Assembly: GCA_015698045.1 (NCBI GenBank)
Contig: BLAL01000236.1
Location: forward strand, 806,001-870,000
From: Rhizophagus clarus
Taxonomy: Eukaryota > Glomeromycota > Glomeromycetes > Glomerales > Glomeraceae
Length of the DNA: 64,000 nt
Direction of reading: 5' to 3'
Shown here: positions 36,028-49,249 of the stretch, piece after piece
Layout of the letters: every line of letters starts with the position of its first letter
Position numbering within the stretch: position 1 is the stretch's first letter
The notes under the pieces: generated by a model
The model's input: the letters and a program-made list of their open reading frames with translations, nothing else
Told to the model about the DNA's origin: nothing
The model's database searches: none
Program-made: the position numbers and the translations under genes

Positions 36028-36426
36028 ATGCTGATTGACCCGCCTGATAACTCTAATTTATCTGTGGCATCTAATGCTTCCCATCGTAACATTTCGCTCA
36101 CGCACTCTCTCACCCCTCTTTTACCAGATTTTGTCCCAACCAGGCCTATCCCGGCTCCCATTCACACTCAATCCTCACCAGTCATTGCTTCTAACGTTTC
36201 CTTATCATCTTCCGCTCCTGCTACTATCCCTTCCCCGCAACATACTATCGATGAAATACAAGCTATCAACGAAAAGCACTCGGCCATTGAGAGTAAAATG
36301 GATATGCTCATCGCCTCTATTAGCGGCTTCATTGATTCAATTAATACTTCTTCTTCCTCGAACTCAGCTGCTACAGCTGGCTCCAATTAATCTTATTCCT
36401 TCTTTTTTCCCCATCCGTTTATATCA

Positions 36427-39400
36427 TAGTGTTTTAATGATGGACAATAATTTCAATTATGATTCTTTTATTCGAAACCCTTCCAACTCCATAAACATAG
36501 ATACCCTCTCTTTACAGGATTCTTTATTTTCTTCTTCTCCTCACCCATCCCCTCCCCTCAATTCCTTTAATATTTCTTCCTTTAATATTAATGGCCTCAA
36601 GACACACTCTCATAACAAAATTGAATAATTAAATAATTTCTTTTCTCTCAAACACATTTCTTTAGGTGGTATCGTTGACACCCATTTACATCCTAAACAA
36701 ATGCACTTTCTATCAAAATGTCTTTCTAGCTATACAGTTTTTTCTTTCTCTTTGGATACGTCTCAGCATGTTCGCTCCTCTGGAGGCGTTTCATTGTTCG
36801 TTGAAAATTCTTTGGCCTCTCACGTCCACACCTACACTTCCCTTTCATCACGATTGCTCTCTGTTGACTTCTACTTTAAAGGCAACATCAAGCTACGCAT
36901 TTTTGTAGTTTACATACTCCCTACCTTTGATCAAGCCTTACGAGATGCCACTATAGATTTACTTCTTCAGACCCTCTCTGAAGCCAAGCACCTTAGTTTT
37001 CATCACGCCATTTGCGGTGATTTTAACATGCATCTCAATCATTTCTACCCTATCTTTTTCAACCAACCCCAGATTTCTTCCAAACGCATTCATCGACTTT
37101 TTAATTTTCTTTTGAGCAATGGCTACGTTGATTTTACTCCAGTCAATTTTTCTGATTCTTTGAGCACCTTTCATCGTGCTAATATTATCACTCGCATTGA
37201 ATATGTTTGGTCGTGCCCTCTTCTTAAATCCTTTTTGCTCACTTCAATCATTTCTGACGCTTGTGACAGCTCTTTATCTGATCACAATCCTGTCGTAACT
37301 TATTTTGACTCTTCCTTTATGCTTCTTTCCATTAAATTAGCTTGTGCTCGATAACTTAAACGTCGCATGCACCGTATATTTCTCTTTGACTCTATAACTC
37401 CTTCTTTATGGGATGATTTTTCTGCCCATATCGATACACTTTGCAATATCTCCCCTGATACCTTTGCCTCTTGGCATATTAATCGGATGTGTGAATATCT
37501 GCACTCCTCTATTATTGCTGGGACGAATGCTATCTTGCCTGCGCGTACTATCAGCAATGATCATACCCGTAAGCTCCCGAAAGATTTGGAGACCCTCTTG
37601 CAACATTATCATTTTCTTAATCGCGTCCTCCATTCGATCAGACTTTTATGCAAACACCCGCATACCTTTTCTCCTTCACATGACCATAAATGGTCTATTT
37701 ACTTAGTTAGATTAAACAATATTTATCGTTTTTATAATTCTATTTTTTCTCCCATTCCTGTTTTACCTTCGACTTTATCTTCTTGTTGGACAGATAATTT
37801 CCAACAGATTTTTGTCACCTTATTTCATACTTTCAAATTATTAAGAGGTTTACACTTATTGAAAGAAAAAGAGTTCTAGGATTTCTCTATCAAATCTCAT
37901 ATTGAAAGTCGTGATCGTAATTTTGATACTGATATTTCTTCTTTTATTAATTCAGCGCTTTCTCGCTCGTATCACAGAATCATGTTAGATCATGTTTTTA
38001 TCGATCATCCTACTGCTCCTCAATTGCTAACTGACCCAAAGGATATCTCTGATGCTGTGGTTGACCACTTTCAAAATGCCGTTCCTATTAAATCTACCCC
38101 GTCTTCGCATATATCAGCGTTGTCTGATAGATGGCACTCTGAGTATTCACCCATGGATACAGTTTCGCCTGCCATCTATGATTCTCTTCTATCCCCTCTT
38201 CTTTGGATAAATGGCTAGCTATCGTTTCTTCAATGCCTAATGGCAAAACCCCCAGCCCCTCCATGATCACTTACGAAATGCTTAAGCATCTTGGACCTAC
38301 CGCCAATACTCTACTCTTAATTTTGATCTGTAAATGTTTCTCTTCTACTAACATTCCAGATCTTTGGCGCCAGGCTATGGTCCTTCCTATCCCCAAGCTA
38401 CATGATTGGCGATATCAATTAAAAAATACCTGTCTAATCACGCTCTTGGAAGTTATTCAGAAATTATTTGTCAAGCTCTTCTACAACCGCTTATCTTCCG
38501 TTCTTATTACTCACAATGTTCTCACTGGTGGTAATTTTGCTGGGCTGCCTGGAGGGACCTGCCGTGATCCTATTATAACTCTTGAATCAATTATCCACGA
38601 TGCAAATCAGAATAATTCTCCTTTCTGGATTCTTTCTCAAGATATTTCAAAAGCGTTCAATTCTGTCAACCTTACTATGTTGAAATTCGCTTTAGAACGT
38701 ATACGCTTGCCTGCCTTATCCATCATGCTCATCTTGTCATTTTTCATGAATCGATCAAATTGGGTCTTTACAGCACATGGTGATACCCCTTCATATTGGG
38801 TCTGCATTGGTATTGATCAAGGTGAGATGATTTCCCCGCTCCTCTGGGTCATCTATATTGATCCCCTTCTGTCTGTGTTAAAGAAAGAGATGCTGGATCG
38901 TTATATCTTACGATCTCCAACCCTTCTTCCGAATGTAACAGATGACGCCTCTAACCTTGCTATCAATAATTTAGTATTTATGGATGATTCTACCCTTGTC
39001 TCTTCGACTAAAGCCAGATTGGAATACATGTTATCCATCACAGAAGAATTTTACATGCTGAATAACACTTCTGCTAATCACTAAAAATATGTTTTGATAT
39101 CTAATTCCTTACCTTTAACCACCACCTTCACGATTTCCCCTGTAGAATTTAATTTATCTTTATCTTCTCTTAATCGCATTTCTTCTATATCTGTTACCCT
39201 TATTTCTGTTACTTCTTCCTTTTACTTTTTAGACGTTTGGTTCAATATTAAGGATTCTTGTGACTTTATCAAAAAGCAAATCGCTGGCAAATGTAATTTG
39301 TTCGCTGCTACTTTCCGCCCAGCCAAATTGTTTGTCAAACAAGTTGTCTACCTTTACAACACGGTACTCATCCCTAAACTTGAATACCGTATGCAAGTTA

Positions 39401-41984
39401 CCCACCTCTCTGAAAATGATTGCTATACTGCTACGTGACTTATCCGTTCACTCATCAAACAAAAAGCTAATTTTTCCCGCTCTCTGCTTAATTCCTTACT
39501 ATATCTTTCTCAAGCTCTGGGACTGACTAATTTGTTCTCTCACTTGGTTCAATGCCATGTTACTAATTTATTTTTGATGGCTAATTCCTCTACTTCTTTT
39601 ATTCAACGTTTGTTTATTTACAGATTAATGTTGATTCAATTTCAGTTCCTAATTCCTGTTTCTCCCTTGCTGGTGGATGATTGGTCCTTATGGTCCAATA
39701 TAAAAGCTTTTAAATGTGATTATATCGCTTGTACTCTTACTTCCTTGATCTCTACCCCCCTTCCAGTTACAACATGCTAAATTCACTTCAATATCTTCAG
39801 ACCTTACTCTACTAGCCATACTCCTTTGTATTCGTGTATGAGCCCAAAAACTTTTAAGGCTTGCTTCAAAGTCCTACGAAGACATCACTTGTTTTATTTA
39901 TCACAACTGACCACGCCTACTGGCTCCCATCTTGTTTCTTGGACTGCTTATCAGGCTGCTTATATTGCTCACTTGGCCGACAAATGTGGACGCTCTCTCC
40001 CACATAAATGGTATCTAGATATTCAGGCACATACTACCATCCCTGACTCTTACGACCGCTTGTATGATCGCTTTGTATGTTCCTCTCCTGTCACCTCCAC
40101 TATCACCCTCGTCCCTGGTGTCACTACCACCCAGAAGAATAGACATTGGCTAGTCACACTTGATGGAAATGAGGCTCCTCTTTTTGGCAAACAGCTCAGT
40201 GTTCAGCTTAAGAAAGATACTTGTGTAATTGTTCATTAGACATCTGATTGTCTTTCCTCTCCCGGTGACGTTATCCGCCTTCGCCCATGTCTGGGCTGTG
40301 ATGCTCATGTCCCTTTCCCTTTGGCTAATAAATATGCTGCTGTTGTGCCTTGTTACACTTTTACGATCTCTCTATTAAAATCCTTGATCCTGCCTACCAA
40401 TTGTGAACGTATTAGACAAACCATCACAGAAGTTGTTTCCTCCTATTCTTGGGCTGACCTTTGTAACACAGTGGTCTCTTATTCTAGATGTCTTAATATT
40501 TTCCCAGATTTTTCTTCTTCTTCTCTTGTTGATAATGACGATTTAGTCAGGAACTCCCCTTCCTGTGGCTCGTCCTGTCTTCCCTCTCCTATTATTCTTC
40601 CACCAGGTTTTCATTATTGCTTTTATACTGATGGTTCTCTTATAAACCTAGGATTGCCAGATGTTTCGATGGGCTGGTCTTTGGTGCAGATTATTCATGA
40701 TGCTGGTTATCTCAACTCTGTAGCGACATATGCTCATGGCACTATACGAAATTGGCTCTCTTCCACTCGTGCTGAAGTAGCTGCGATTTTTGCTGTTCTT
40801 AGCGTCTCCCTGGATGATTCTACCATCTCTATTTACATGAATTCACAGGCTGCCGTAGATGGTTTGCGCTTATGTATCTCTTCTTCTTATATTAATAGTT
40901 ATTTGTATTATAAGACCACAAATTTTGAACTATGGGCCTCTATTGAGTGCTCCATTCACGCGAAATGACTGACAGTCTTCCCTGTTAAGGTCAAAGGCCA
41001 TGATGGCAATTATTGGAATGAATTTGCCAATTCTCTCGCTAATTCTGCGCATCAATTAGATGATGCCATTTCCCTTTCTGTGACCGATTTCACTTCCTCA
41101 CACAATGTTCGCCTGGTTTACGATAACATTGTTTGTGAATCTAACCCTAGGCGCCTTTTTAAATTTTATTATCAAGCTACTTTTATAAAAGACCTCTTAT
41201 CACTCAAACGTTTTCAATTCACTTTCTGTTTATGTGATAGGATGACTACGTGGTTGACTGGGAACTTACATGGTTTTCTCTGAATTTTTCTCCAACTCAT
41301 GACGCTTCTTTTCGAGCTCGCCATGCCTCAAGACATTATACCTTTAAATTTAAACTTTTCCTGGATGATTTACCCCTCTTGGAAAAGTTGAAAATCACCT
41401 GACCTGACCTTTATATTAATCTTTTGACTTGCCGTTCATGCTGTGATCGCAAGGAAGATTTAATACATCTCATTCTTTGTACCAAGCACCGTTCCATTAT
41501 GCATCAAATTCTACAATCTTACCAAAATCACTTATTTTCCAAGCTTCGTGAAGCTAGTGAACTGGCTGATATGGATTCCACCCTCATACTCAGGCGGCTT
41601 TCTTTTCTTTCTTGTTGGACCATTTCTTCTTCTAATTGGTCCTCTTACGCGCTCATCCGTGGTTGTTTACCTACAATGTTTATTGATCTTTTTGTTGAAT
41701 TATCTATTCCCAGACAATCAGCTATAAAGGTTGTAGCTGCGATTCACAACAATTTCGTCCAAAAGCTTCGAACACGCATTTGGAATCCGCGTACTTATAA
41801 TAAAAGTAAATGGGAAGACGCGATGAATATAACCTTTAAATTGAAAACTACTCCTCGACCATCTAACTTGCCTGCCACTCTGTATGTGCCTTTCTCTTCA
41901 TTATCTCCTCCGACCCAATTCGTGACTTCACATGACTCCAGAACTGATTGGATTAAGAACTCAATGATTCAAGGATTACCATAG
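36427..41984 (+). pseudogene. LINE ORF2: endonuclease, reverse transcriptase, RNase H
   Basis: Endonuclease: ISSFNINGLK, SSGGVSLFVENS, AICGDFNMHL, RIEYVWSCPLL and SDHNPV in APE order (36560-37300). Reverse transcriptase: MPNGKTPSPSMITYEMLKHL, AMVLPIPKL, SQDISKAFNSVN, GIDQGEMISPLLW and the catalytic LVFMDDSTLVSS near 38970, where FADD is usual. RNase H: HYCFYTDGSL, SSTRAEVAAIFAVLS, SIYMNSQAAVDGL (an Asp replaced by Asn) and VKGHDGNYWNEFANSLA (40610-41050). A C-terminal Cys/His region (CRSCCDRKEDLIHLILC) closes it. Stops occur between most blocks (36627, 37353, 39082, 39436, 39778, 40237, 40966, 41281). Confidence 0.85.
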
Positions 41985-42364
41985 TATAATCATTTTGTTG
42001 GGTTCAATGGGTTGTCTAACGGTGCTACTTAATAACAGTTTTTGCAGGATAGGATGTCAATTTTTATAGTGGGTGTGTTATCTGTTATTATGTTAGCATA
42101 GTTGCTTCTTCTTTGGTTGGAATAAATCAAGGGGGAAGATCTAGGGAAATTTAGTGTAATGCGATTATTCTTTTAGATTAATTTTGTTACTTTATTTTTA
42201 CTTAGGAGACTATATAGCTTTATTTTTAGTTAGTTTTATTTTATTTTGTTTTCTTTTTATTTTTATAAATTGTATCGATTAAATAATAATTAATAAAGAT
42301 AATAGCTTCTATGTCACGTTTGCCTTGAATTTAAATTCTTTCTTAAAGAAATTATAGATATTAG

Positions 42365-42532
42365 TCATATGAATTTATTGGCAACAGAGTCCCAAAAATC
42401 ATAGCGGCTTCTACCATTAATATTGTGGTAGGCGCAATTTCTGTCTCGGCGTATATCAACAAGTTCATCCATTATAGCCCAGTTCCAATGGACGTTATAG
42501 TGGGAACGACGTGAACGTATGTGGTGAGGCAT
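42365..42532 (-). pseudogene. Myb/SANT-like fragment
   Basis: A 55-residue frame with WNWAIMDELVDIRRDRN and YDFWDSVANKF, Trp-spaced helices as in Myb/SANT-like DNA-binding proteins of some transposons. It ends at a TGA and is followed by no further homology, so it is taken as a fragment. Confidence 0.35.
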
Positions 42533-42999
42533 TATTAGTTTAGATTTGATTTTTATAATTTGATTTTGGGATGAGTAAAAATTTGAAAGAAAGTCGTAAA
42601 ATGTCACTTTAAATAAAATTTGAACAATACCTCTTTGGTTTGATTTTATTTCTCGTTTCAATTAAAATTTAATTTATTACACTTTTTATCATTAAACATA
42701 TTAATTAAATCTCATGCGGATATGGATTATCTAAATATAAATATCATGATTAAATCAAAAAATAAAAAAAATCTTAGTTTGATTTCAGTTTTATTTCAAT
42801 TAAAAATAATTGAAAATCATGTACATGTTTAATTGTTTTAAATATAAATATCAATATATCATATTTAAAAATAAAACAATTTATTATTAGCACATTCTAT
42901 TGAATTTTAAATATTTCGCATACATTACTTAAAAAGATTAATTTTTTTTAATCAATTTAATTAAAAATAATTATATTCTGATTAAATATTTTGTGTACA
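42533..42999. other. AT-rich spacer
   Basis: No gene or repeat could be assigned apart from A/T runs. Confidence 0.4.
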
Positions 43000-43335
43000 T
43001 TTCTTAAAAAATCATAAAAAAAATCTTGTACATCGTACATGCAATTACTAAATATCATCCCCTTGTGATAAATAAAAAATTACGCAACACAAATTCAACA
43101 CAAATTCAATACAAATTTAACAAATTTAACGAAATTTGGCCAAAATTAATAATTTTTTACCAGAATTATTAATACAAATTGAACACAAATTTCAGTCACG
43201 ATTTATTTATGTCATACCCGCGTTGTTAATAATTAAATAAATAAATCTTCATTTTATTTATGATATGCAAAACGTGACCATAAATTCTTTTAAGGATATA
43301 ATTTTATTAAAATAAATCAAAACTCCTATATCAAG

Positions 43336-46300
43336 TGACTAAAAAATATATTTATTTACGAAATATTCATTTTGTTTATTAAATCGGGGTACTATGTGAA
43401 CGACACCATGTATAGACTCTATAGCTACAAAGTTATATAATTCTATCAATTTTAAGTGAGGATATCCATATAAATATGGGTTCCTTTTAGATTTAAAATC
43501 GTACCATTGAATTAATGCGAGATTTAGCGGTGGGTCTGTTAATACTTCTGCTAACAATAAGGCCTATAAATAATAAATATTTATTAATACTTTTATAATA
43601 AATTATTACATAAATTGGAAAAATACCTGTCTATAACAAAGTCCTTTGTCTGATATATAATTATTTGATTCTTCAGAATCCATTGAAATAGCTATGTCGC
43701 TAAACCATACTTTATTATGATACCTGTTTGTGGTACGCATTATGGCACCATTTTCCAGTGTTACTGATCCGTATATGTTTATTCAGGTTTCACTAATAAT
43801 TGTGAAACCATCAAGTAAATCTAGATATGAATCCAGATAACTTATAAATCTAGCAAAACCAGTCTGCATTTTATTGTCTACGGAATCTTTTTTTTCATTA
43901 AAAAATGTATTTGCATCTTGTAAAGAGAATTCAAAGAGTCTTGCAGAAAATTTACAAGTGCAAGGTGTTTTTGTCGGATTCACTGAATGTTGAGACATTC
44001 TAATAGATATTGCTTGACGTTTTATCTATTAATTTAATTTCCATCTTAAGTTATATAATAAATATATACAATAAATAAATTTTCAAATACTTACAGTTCG
44101 TAAAAGCTGAGGTTTGACATCTTTTTTATTGCTAATTTGGTAGGGTATTTTAACAAAATATTTGTGAAGACTTTTGTAAGTTTCTGTAGTATAGCCATTT
44201 ATTGTGCCATAAGATCGTATTGAGTCAATAATATGATAAACCTATGAATGCAATTTAGGTAATTTCAAATTGGAAGGAGAAACAAATTTAAAAGTCTTGA
44301 CAAACATCCAGGCCCATCTATGTATTGCATCCTAAAATTTAAATGTTAATTTAATTTATTTAATTTAAATTTTTAATTTTACTAAAATTTTAATACATAC
44401 ATTAAATTTCTCCAAGTCACTTTCACTAAATTCTTCATATCTACTTAAAATATACATTTTATTTCAATATTCGTACAATTTTGTAAGATCATCATTATTT
44501 ACAAAATTATCTACTTCATTATTATTTTCATCATATAAATTATCAATAACAAATATCATGACTTTCATCAAACTTCGATATTCACTAGCAGTTAATCTTG
44601 CAATTGACTGCAGTCCATTGAAAAAAATTTTAATGCTGAGAAAACGTGGAATTGCTGCTAGATGGCGATCTACTTCTTCAACTAATTTATTACCATTAAC
44701 ATGTTACAATTTTAAGATATCGCATGTGAAGATAATTTGATAACAAAATAATCCTAAATCTAAATGATGCATTCTGTCAGGAACAGTAGCCAAGTAGATA
44801 TTTATATTCCTTGATAATATAAATATTTATAATTAATATATATATATGTTATTATAATTATTTCTACTTTTGCATACTTATGGTAAATCCCAAAAAAAAT
44901 TATGTACAGATTCTATGCAAACAGATCTTTGTGTATCATTTTCAAAATGTTTACGCATTTCATTATGAGTTCTTAGTATTACATCGTTAACCGATAAGTC
45001 TATATTTGCAAGATTTTCCCTTTTAACTAAACAGGAGTGACATGGAAGGTTTGAATTGGAGGATTTATAAACTAAACAAAAACTTGCAGCCTCCGGCCAA
45101 TCTGCAATAATAGTTGAAACTCTAGGATAAAACCAGGTATTTTAAAAAGGTCTATACCATCTTTTAATAAAATAATTGGTTCTAGTAAATGACGTAAAGA
45201 TTTATGAAAGGTATCACGAACCAGATCTTTATTTGCAGCTTCTAAAATTGGTAAATATCCCAAAAGTTGCTTTGCATCCTTTTTATTACGACGCCATATT
45301 GGGATATTACCTAATGTAATATATATTGGATGCAATTGACTTTTTCCTAATGTATCTGTAGTTGTTGCATCTGAATATAAAATAATTGATAATAATTTGA
45401 AACCAGTAGGTAAGGATTCTTGCGTAGTTTTCCACCATTTTTCAGTGTTTTGTTCACTGTAAATACTTTCTCTATTATACTATAAAATAATATAAATAAA
45501 TTAAAATAAATATTATTTAGATTATCCTATCTTGCTTAATAAATGATGGTACGGCTTTAACACCAAAAAAAAAAAAAAAAAAAAAAAAAATATTATTTAG
45601 ATTATTGAATTAACTAATATTTACTATTTACCTCATAGTTTTCGTAAGATAGCGCAAAATTTTGTGTTATGTCAGGAACAGTTAAGATATTTTTGATGCA
45701 CTGTATTAAGTTTTGATAATAAAGAAAATAATCTTTATCCTCATGTTTTGTTATAAGAACTTTACTAAATTCTAAGTTAGAAAACTTCATATTATTCATA
45801 AATGCTCGTCCCTGTTCGATATTTTTTGGTAATGATGATTCTGTAAGATTTGAATGTTTATTAAAAAAACGTATTATTTCATTACCACCTTTATTGTTTA
45901 TTTTATATTTCGTTACTAATAACATTAGATCTTTATAAGCATCATTAGAAAATTCTGTGCAAGTTTTGGTATTGAGATTTTTGAATTCTTCAAAAATTTC
46001 AGGCTCTTCAGATGAATCTAATATATTTTCAAAGTTACTATCTTCAAGGCTCATCTCTGATATTGCACTTTCAATACTGTCAAATAACATATTTTGTACA
46101 TCATTATCATCATCCACCTAAAATTATAAACCAAATGAGTTAGTATAATTTGAGCTTTTTCTTGAGAGCTTTAAAAAGAATAATCTGAAATAACATAATT
46201 ACCTCAACTTTATCATTTTCATATTCACTACTTAGATTACTTCTTGAATCCATTTCACTGCTATATTTTTCACTATCATTATTATCATCATCATCTTCTA

Positions 46301-46397
46301 CTTCTACTTCTACATTTTTTAAGCATTTTTGGACGTGTTGAGTATATGCAAAGCGTTGACTGAATATTCGCATACAAAAGGGGTATTTGAAACTCAT
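43336..46397 (-). pseudogene. Plavaka-like (KDZ/CACTA-related) transposase
   Basis: Begins with a degraded C2H2-type finger (FCMRIFSQRFAYTQHVQKC, the first Cys changed to Tyr) and an acidic linker with a probable intron (about 46118-46200). Then come SIILYSDATTTDTLGKSQLH, PIYITLGNIPIWRRNKKDAK, QLLGYLPILEAANKD, IIADWPEAASFCLVYKSSN, PCHSCLVKRENLA, DRMHHLDLGLFCYQIIFT, RWAWMFVKTFKF, GTINGYTTETYKSLHKYFVK and a C-terminal block ending at 43336. The LGNIP, GYLP, DWPEA, CHFCLV, DLG and TTETYKSLHK series is characteristic of Plavaka transposases. Several introns are probable. Stops (for example LPKLHS-stop-VYH, CDILKL-stop-HVNG) and frameshifts make it inactive. Confidence 0.75.
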
Positions 46398-47545
46398 GTT
46401 GCTAAATTAACGTGTCAAATTTGATGAAAAGTATCAATTCACTATTCAATTTATATGAGATTTTGTGTGCTAATAAAATTATATTTCATTGTAAAAATTT
46501 ATGAATTAATTGAATGGATTACAATTGATTGAGTTATTTGAATAGATACGACTACGCAAATTTACGCATTAATGAATGGAACTGGCTGTAAGAATCTGGT
46601 GGCTAATATCGTAGAATCATTTGCAAATTTACGCATTATAGCAAAATTTAAAATATGCGAAACACTCAGCAATTTTGCTGCCAGGAACTTGCCGAGTTCG
46701 TGGGCTAGCAAATCTAAAAATAAATGTAACAAGTCTATGATGTAACATATAAATATTGTTTATTATTTTGTTTACTATTTCAACTTGCCGGCAACCTGTC
46801 AACCCGCGAACCTGACAGCAAAAGTGCTGAATGTTTCGCATATTTTGAATTTGCTGTAACGGGCTGTAAGAATCTGAATGGCTAATACGGCTAATTCAAT
46901 CGGCTAATCATCTGATAATCAGCCGCAAATTTATTGGCTTAACACATTTTACAATAATGGATGGATAATCAGCCACAAATTTATGCGATAATCAGTTATA
47001 AGCGTTCAAGATCACTATCAATCTGATCAGCCAAATGAGTTCACTGGCTGCAACTTTTTTTTGCCATGCATACAAAGCCCCAACATGTGTAACATCTTAT
47101 TTTTTTATAAATGGGTGTTGATTAATACTTCGATTGTACTATATGCTTTTACGAGAGTTTTTTTAAAAATTCTCTCATGAAAGTGTTACAATTTTTTTTT
47201 CGTAATATCACGATGCAAAATTTTTGCATTAGTTCATTCATTTTTCGTAATATTTCGCATTAGTTTATCCATTTTTCGCAATATTTCGCAAGTTTTTCTT
47301 CTTTTTTAGTATAGAATGGTGGAAATGATGTTATGATAGCTTGCCTCCTTTTTCTGAACCTCTGGTTCATGTATTTCCCCTTTTTCGTATTTTTAGTTCC
47401 TCATTTTCAAATTTCTGGTTCATATCTTTCTCCTTTTTCTCATATTTTTCTCCTTTTGTATTTCTAGTTCCTCTTCAAATTTCTAGTAATATCTTTTTCT
47501 CCTTTTCAAGTTTAATTCATATCTCCTCCCTCACATATTATCCCG
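46398..47545. promoter_or_regulatory. Divergent intergenic region of the Plavaka-like element
   Basis: Lies between the divergent transposase and accessory genes, so it must hold both promoters. It contains a 217-base MITE, repeated GGCTGTAAGAATCTG and GGCTAAT phrases on both sides of it, and just before the accessory gene a C/T-rich stretch (47341-47520) with TTTCTCCTTTTT repeats. Confidence 0.4.
46640..46856. mobile_element. 217-base foldback MITE
   Basis: AGCAAAATTTAAAATATGCG then AAACACTCAGCA at the left matches, inverted, AGCAAATTCAAAATATGCG then AAACATTCAGCA at the right. Further inverted pairs (TTTTGCTGYCAGG) extend the arms to about 60 bases. Nested in the Plavaka-like element. Confidence 0.8.
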
Positions 47546-48926
47546 ATGGCTATAAAACGTGGTGAAAAATGAAATATTGATAATAATGAAAGAATCTCAA
47601 GACGTAATACTGAGAAGAGTAGTGAAGCCGAGAAACGAATAAGATTATCAGACGATAACGTTGAAGGTATATATGACATGATATGTATCATATTTTTTAT
47701 AAGAAATTATATAATATATAGTAAATTATATTTTATTATTAAAGTTAATAAAAAAACAATAGAGAAACTATTAAGAACCAATTCGCAAATAATTTCTAAG
47801 CTTGAAGTTCTTATCACTGGACAAAAAAATCTTGAAACCTGTCTTTCAGGCATAGAAAAAAAGCTTAACGATGATAACAAAAATAATAATACAATAGATC
47901 TGGAGTATATAAAGGTAATAAAGATGAATATTATTTAATGTAAACCTGAAATGCTAACCTCGTTTGATTAGGAGCTCGTTAAGAAAGTGTTAAAAATTTT
48001 ATTTGAAAATTTTATTTATCCTTCGCAAGACGAGTACAAACTCGCTACTGAAAAATATTTAAAAGACGAAAACCTGGAATTTATACGCCAGTTCAAAAAA
48101 AATCAATGGATTATTTTTTTCGAAAAAAAAATTGCTCTGACTGTAAGTTAAAGCAATTATGAATTTTATTAAATTTCATAGTTAGTACAACAACATAGAA
48201 GCATACGAGAGACGTTCACGTCTAGAGTCAAAGATGTTATGTATTCTGTTTTTGAAGCGACTGGATATAAATTACCATCTATTAACACTCAGGTTAGTCC
48301 GTCAAAGATTCAGGAATGGAAGAGTAAGCCGGAGGTGAAAAGATGTTACAACAACCTATTTAAAAAGGTTAAAGATGGGCAACCTACAATATATATGTCG
48401 CTGATAATTGATAAGTTGCGAAAAGAAAATAAAAATCCCTCAAAAATACAAATAGCTTATGCGATTAGCATATGTGAAACGTACTTAAATCCTAATAATC
48501 AAAACATTCAAATGAGCGAAAGTATAATGAAGTCAAAGATAATCAACAACTTAGTAAGTTTTTAATTTACAATTTGCAAAATGTAAATTATTTGAATTAC
48601 AGTTTATTTATTTATTTATTTATTTTTAGCAAAAGTTGGAAAATAGGGATAAATTTACACATTCAGACGACGATTCTCATGATGGTAATGATGTAGATAA
48701 TGGTGGTGATGGAGTAGCTGACGATGGAGCAGGTGCGGCTGACGATGGTATGACTAACGATGGTAGGCCTAACGATAGTGCGGTTAAAGATAGTGTGGCC
48801 AACAATGGTGTGGCTAACGATGGCATAGCTAATGATGATATACTTTCTAGTGACTCTTATAACACGGAGGAGGAAGGTCAGTATGTAAATAGTTTATTAG
48901 TGAATTATGGGTTGCATAGGAAATAA
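47546..48926 (+). CDS. Accessory gene of the Plavaka-like element, unknown function
   Basis: Exons 47546-47666, 47745-47914, 47972-48142, 48182-48553 and 48630-48926 join in phase (121, 170, 171, 372, 297 bases) to 376 codons. All introns have GT...AG ends. The product has a basic Ser/Arg start, a predicted coiled coil (TIEKLLRTNSQIISKLEVL, then GIEKKLND), a helical middle (LVKKVLKILFENFIYPSQDE), a central domain with IRETFTSRVKDVMYSVFEA and IQEWKSKPEVKRCYNNLFKK, and an acidic Asp/Asn/Gly-rich repeat tail (VANDGIANDD). One lesion: TGA at codon 9 (47570), a single base from Arg. No domain recognised; a DNA-binding or accessory transposition role is only a guess from its position. Confidence 0.65.
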
Positions 48927-49249
48927 ATATTATTTTTTATATTTATCACATGTAATAGCATTTTTTTACCATAATAATATAGTTTTAATAAATAAAATGG
49001 TTATTAATTTTTAACAATACGGGTGTGACATAAATAAATCGTAGCTGAAATTTGTGTTCAATTTGTGTTCAATTTGTGTTGATAATTCTGGTAAAAAATT
49101 TGTTAATTTTGGCCAAATTTTGTTAAATTTGTTGAATTTGTGTTGAATTTGTGTTGATAATTTTTAATTTATCACGAGGGGGATGATATTTAGTAATTGT
49201 GCATATACAATTTCTGTAACGATGTACATGATTTTTTAAAATGCGGATT

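Larger units (their letters stand above)
34250..42300 (+). mobile_element. Non-LTR (LINE) retrotransposon, full-length but inactive
   Basis: Two coding regions in the usual order, a nucleic-acid-binding ORF1 and an endonuclease-RT-RNase H ORF2, followed by about 300 bases of 3' sequence ending in an A/T-rich AATAATAATTAATAAAGATA tail. It is clearly richer in G and C than its surroundings. Numerous stops and frameshifts rule out activity. No target duplication could be identified. Clade (L1-, Tad- or I-like) is not decided. Confidence 0.85.
43000..49240. mobile_element. Plavaka-like DNA transposon with long inverted repeats
   Basis: About 235 bases at 43000-43235 match, in reverse complement, 49005-49240 with few differences. 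Shared landmarks are CAATTACTAAATATCATCCC, repeated CAACACAAATTC units, GGCCAAAATTAA and TTTATTTATGTCAYACCCG. Between them lie a minus-strand Plavaka-like transposase and a divergent plus-strand five-exon gene. The extreme termini and target duplication are not clear because similarity fades gradually outward at TTAAAAAATCAT. Confidence 0.8.

Noticed and set aside
45564-45590. Long A run as a retroposed poly(A) tail
   Set aside because: Lies within the Plavaka-like transposase region with no adjoining cDNA-like copy; a simple microsatellite is enough.
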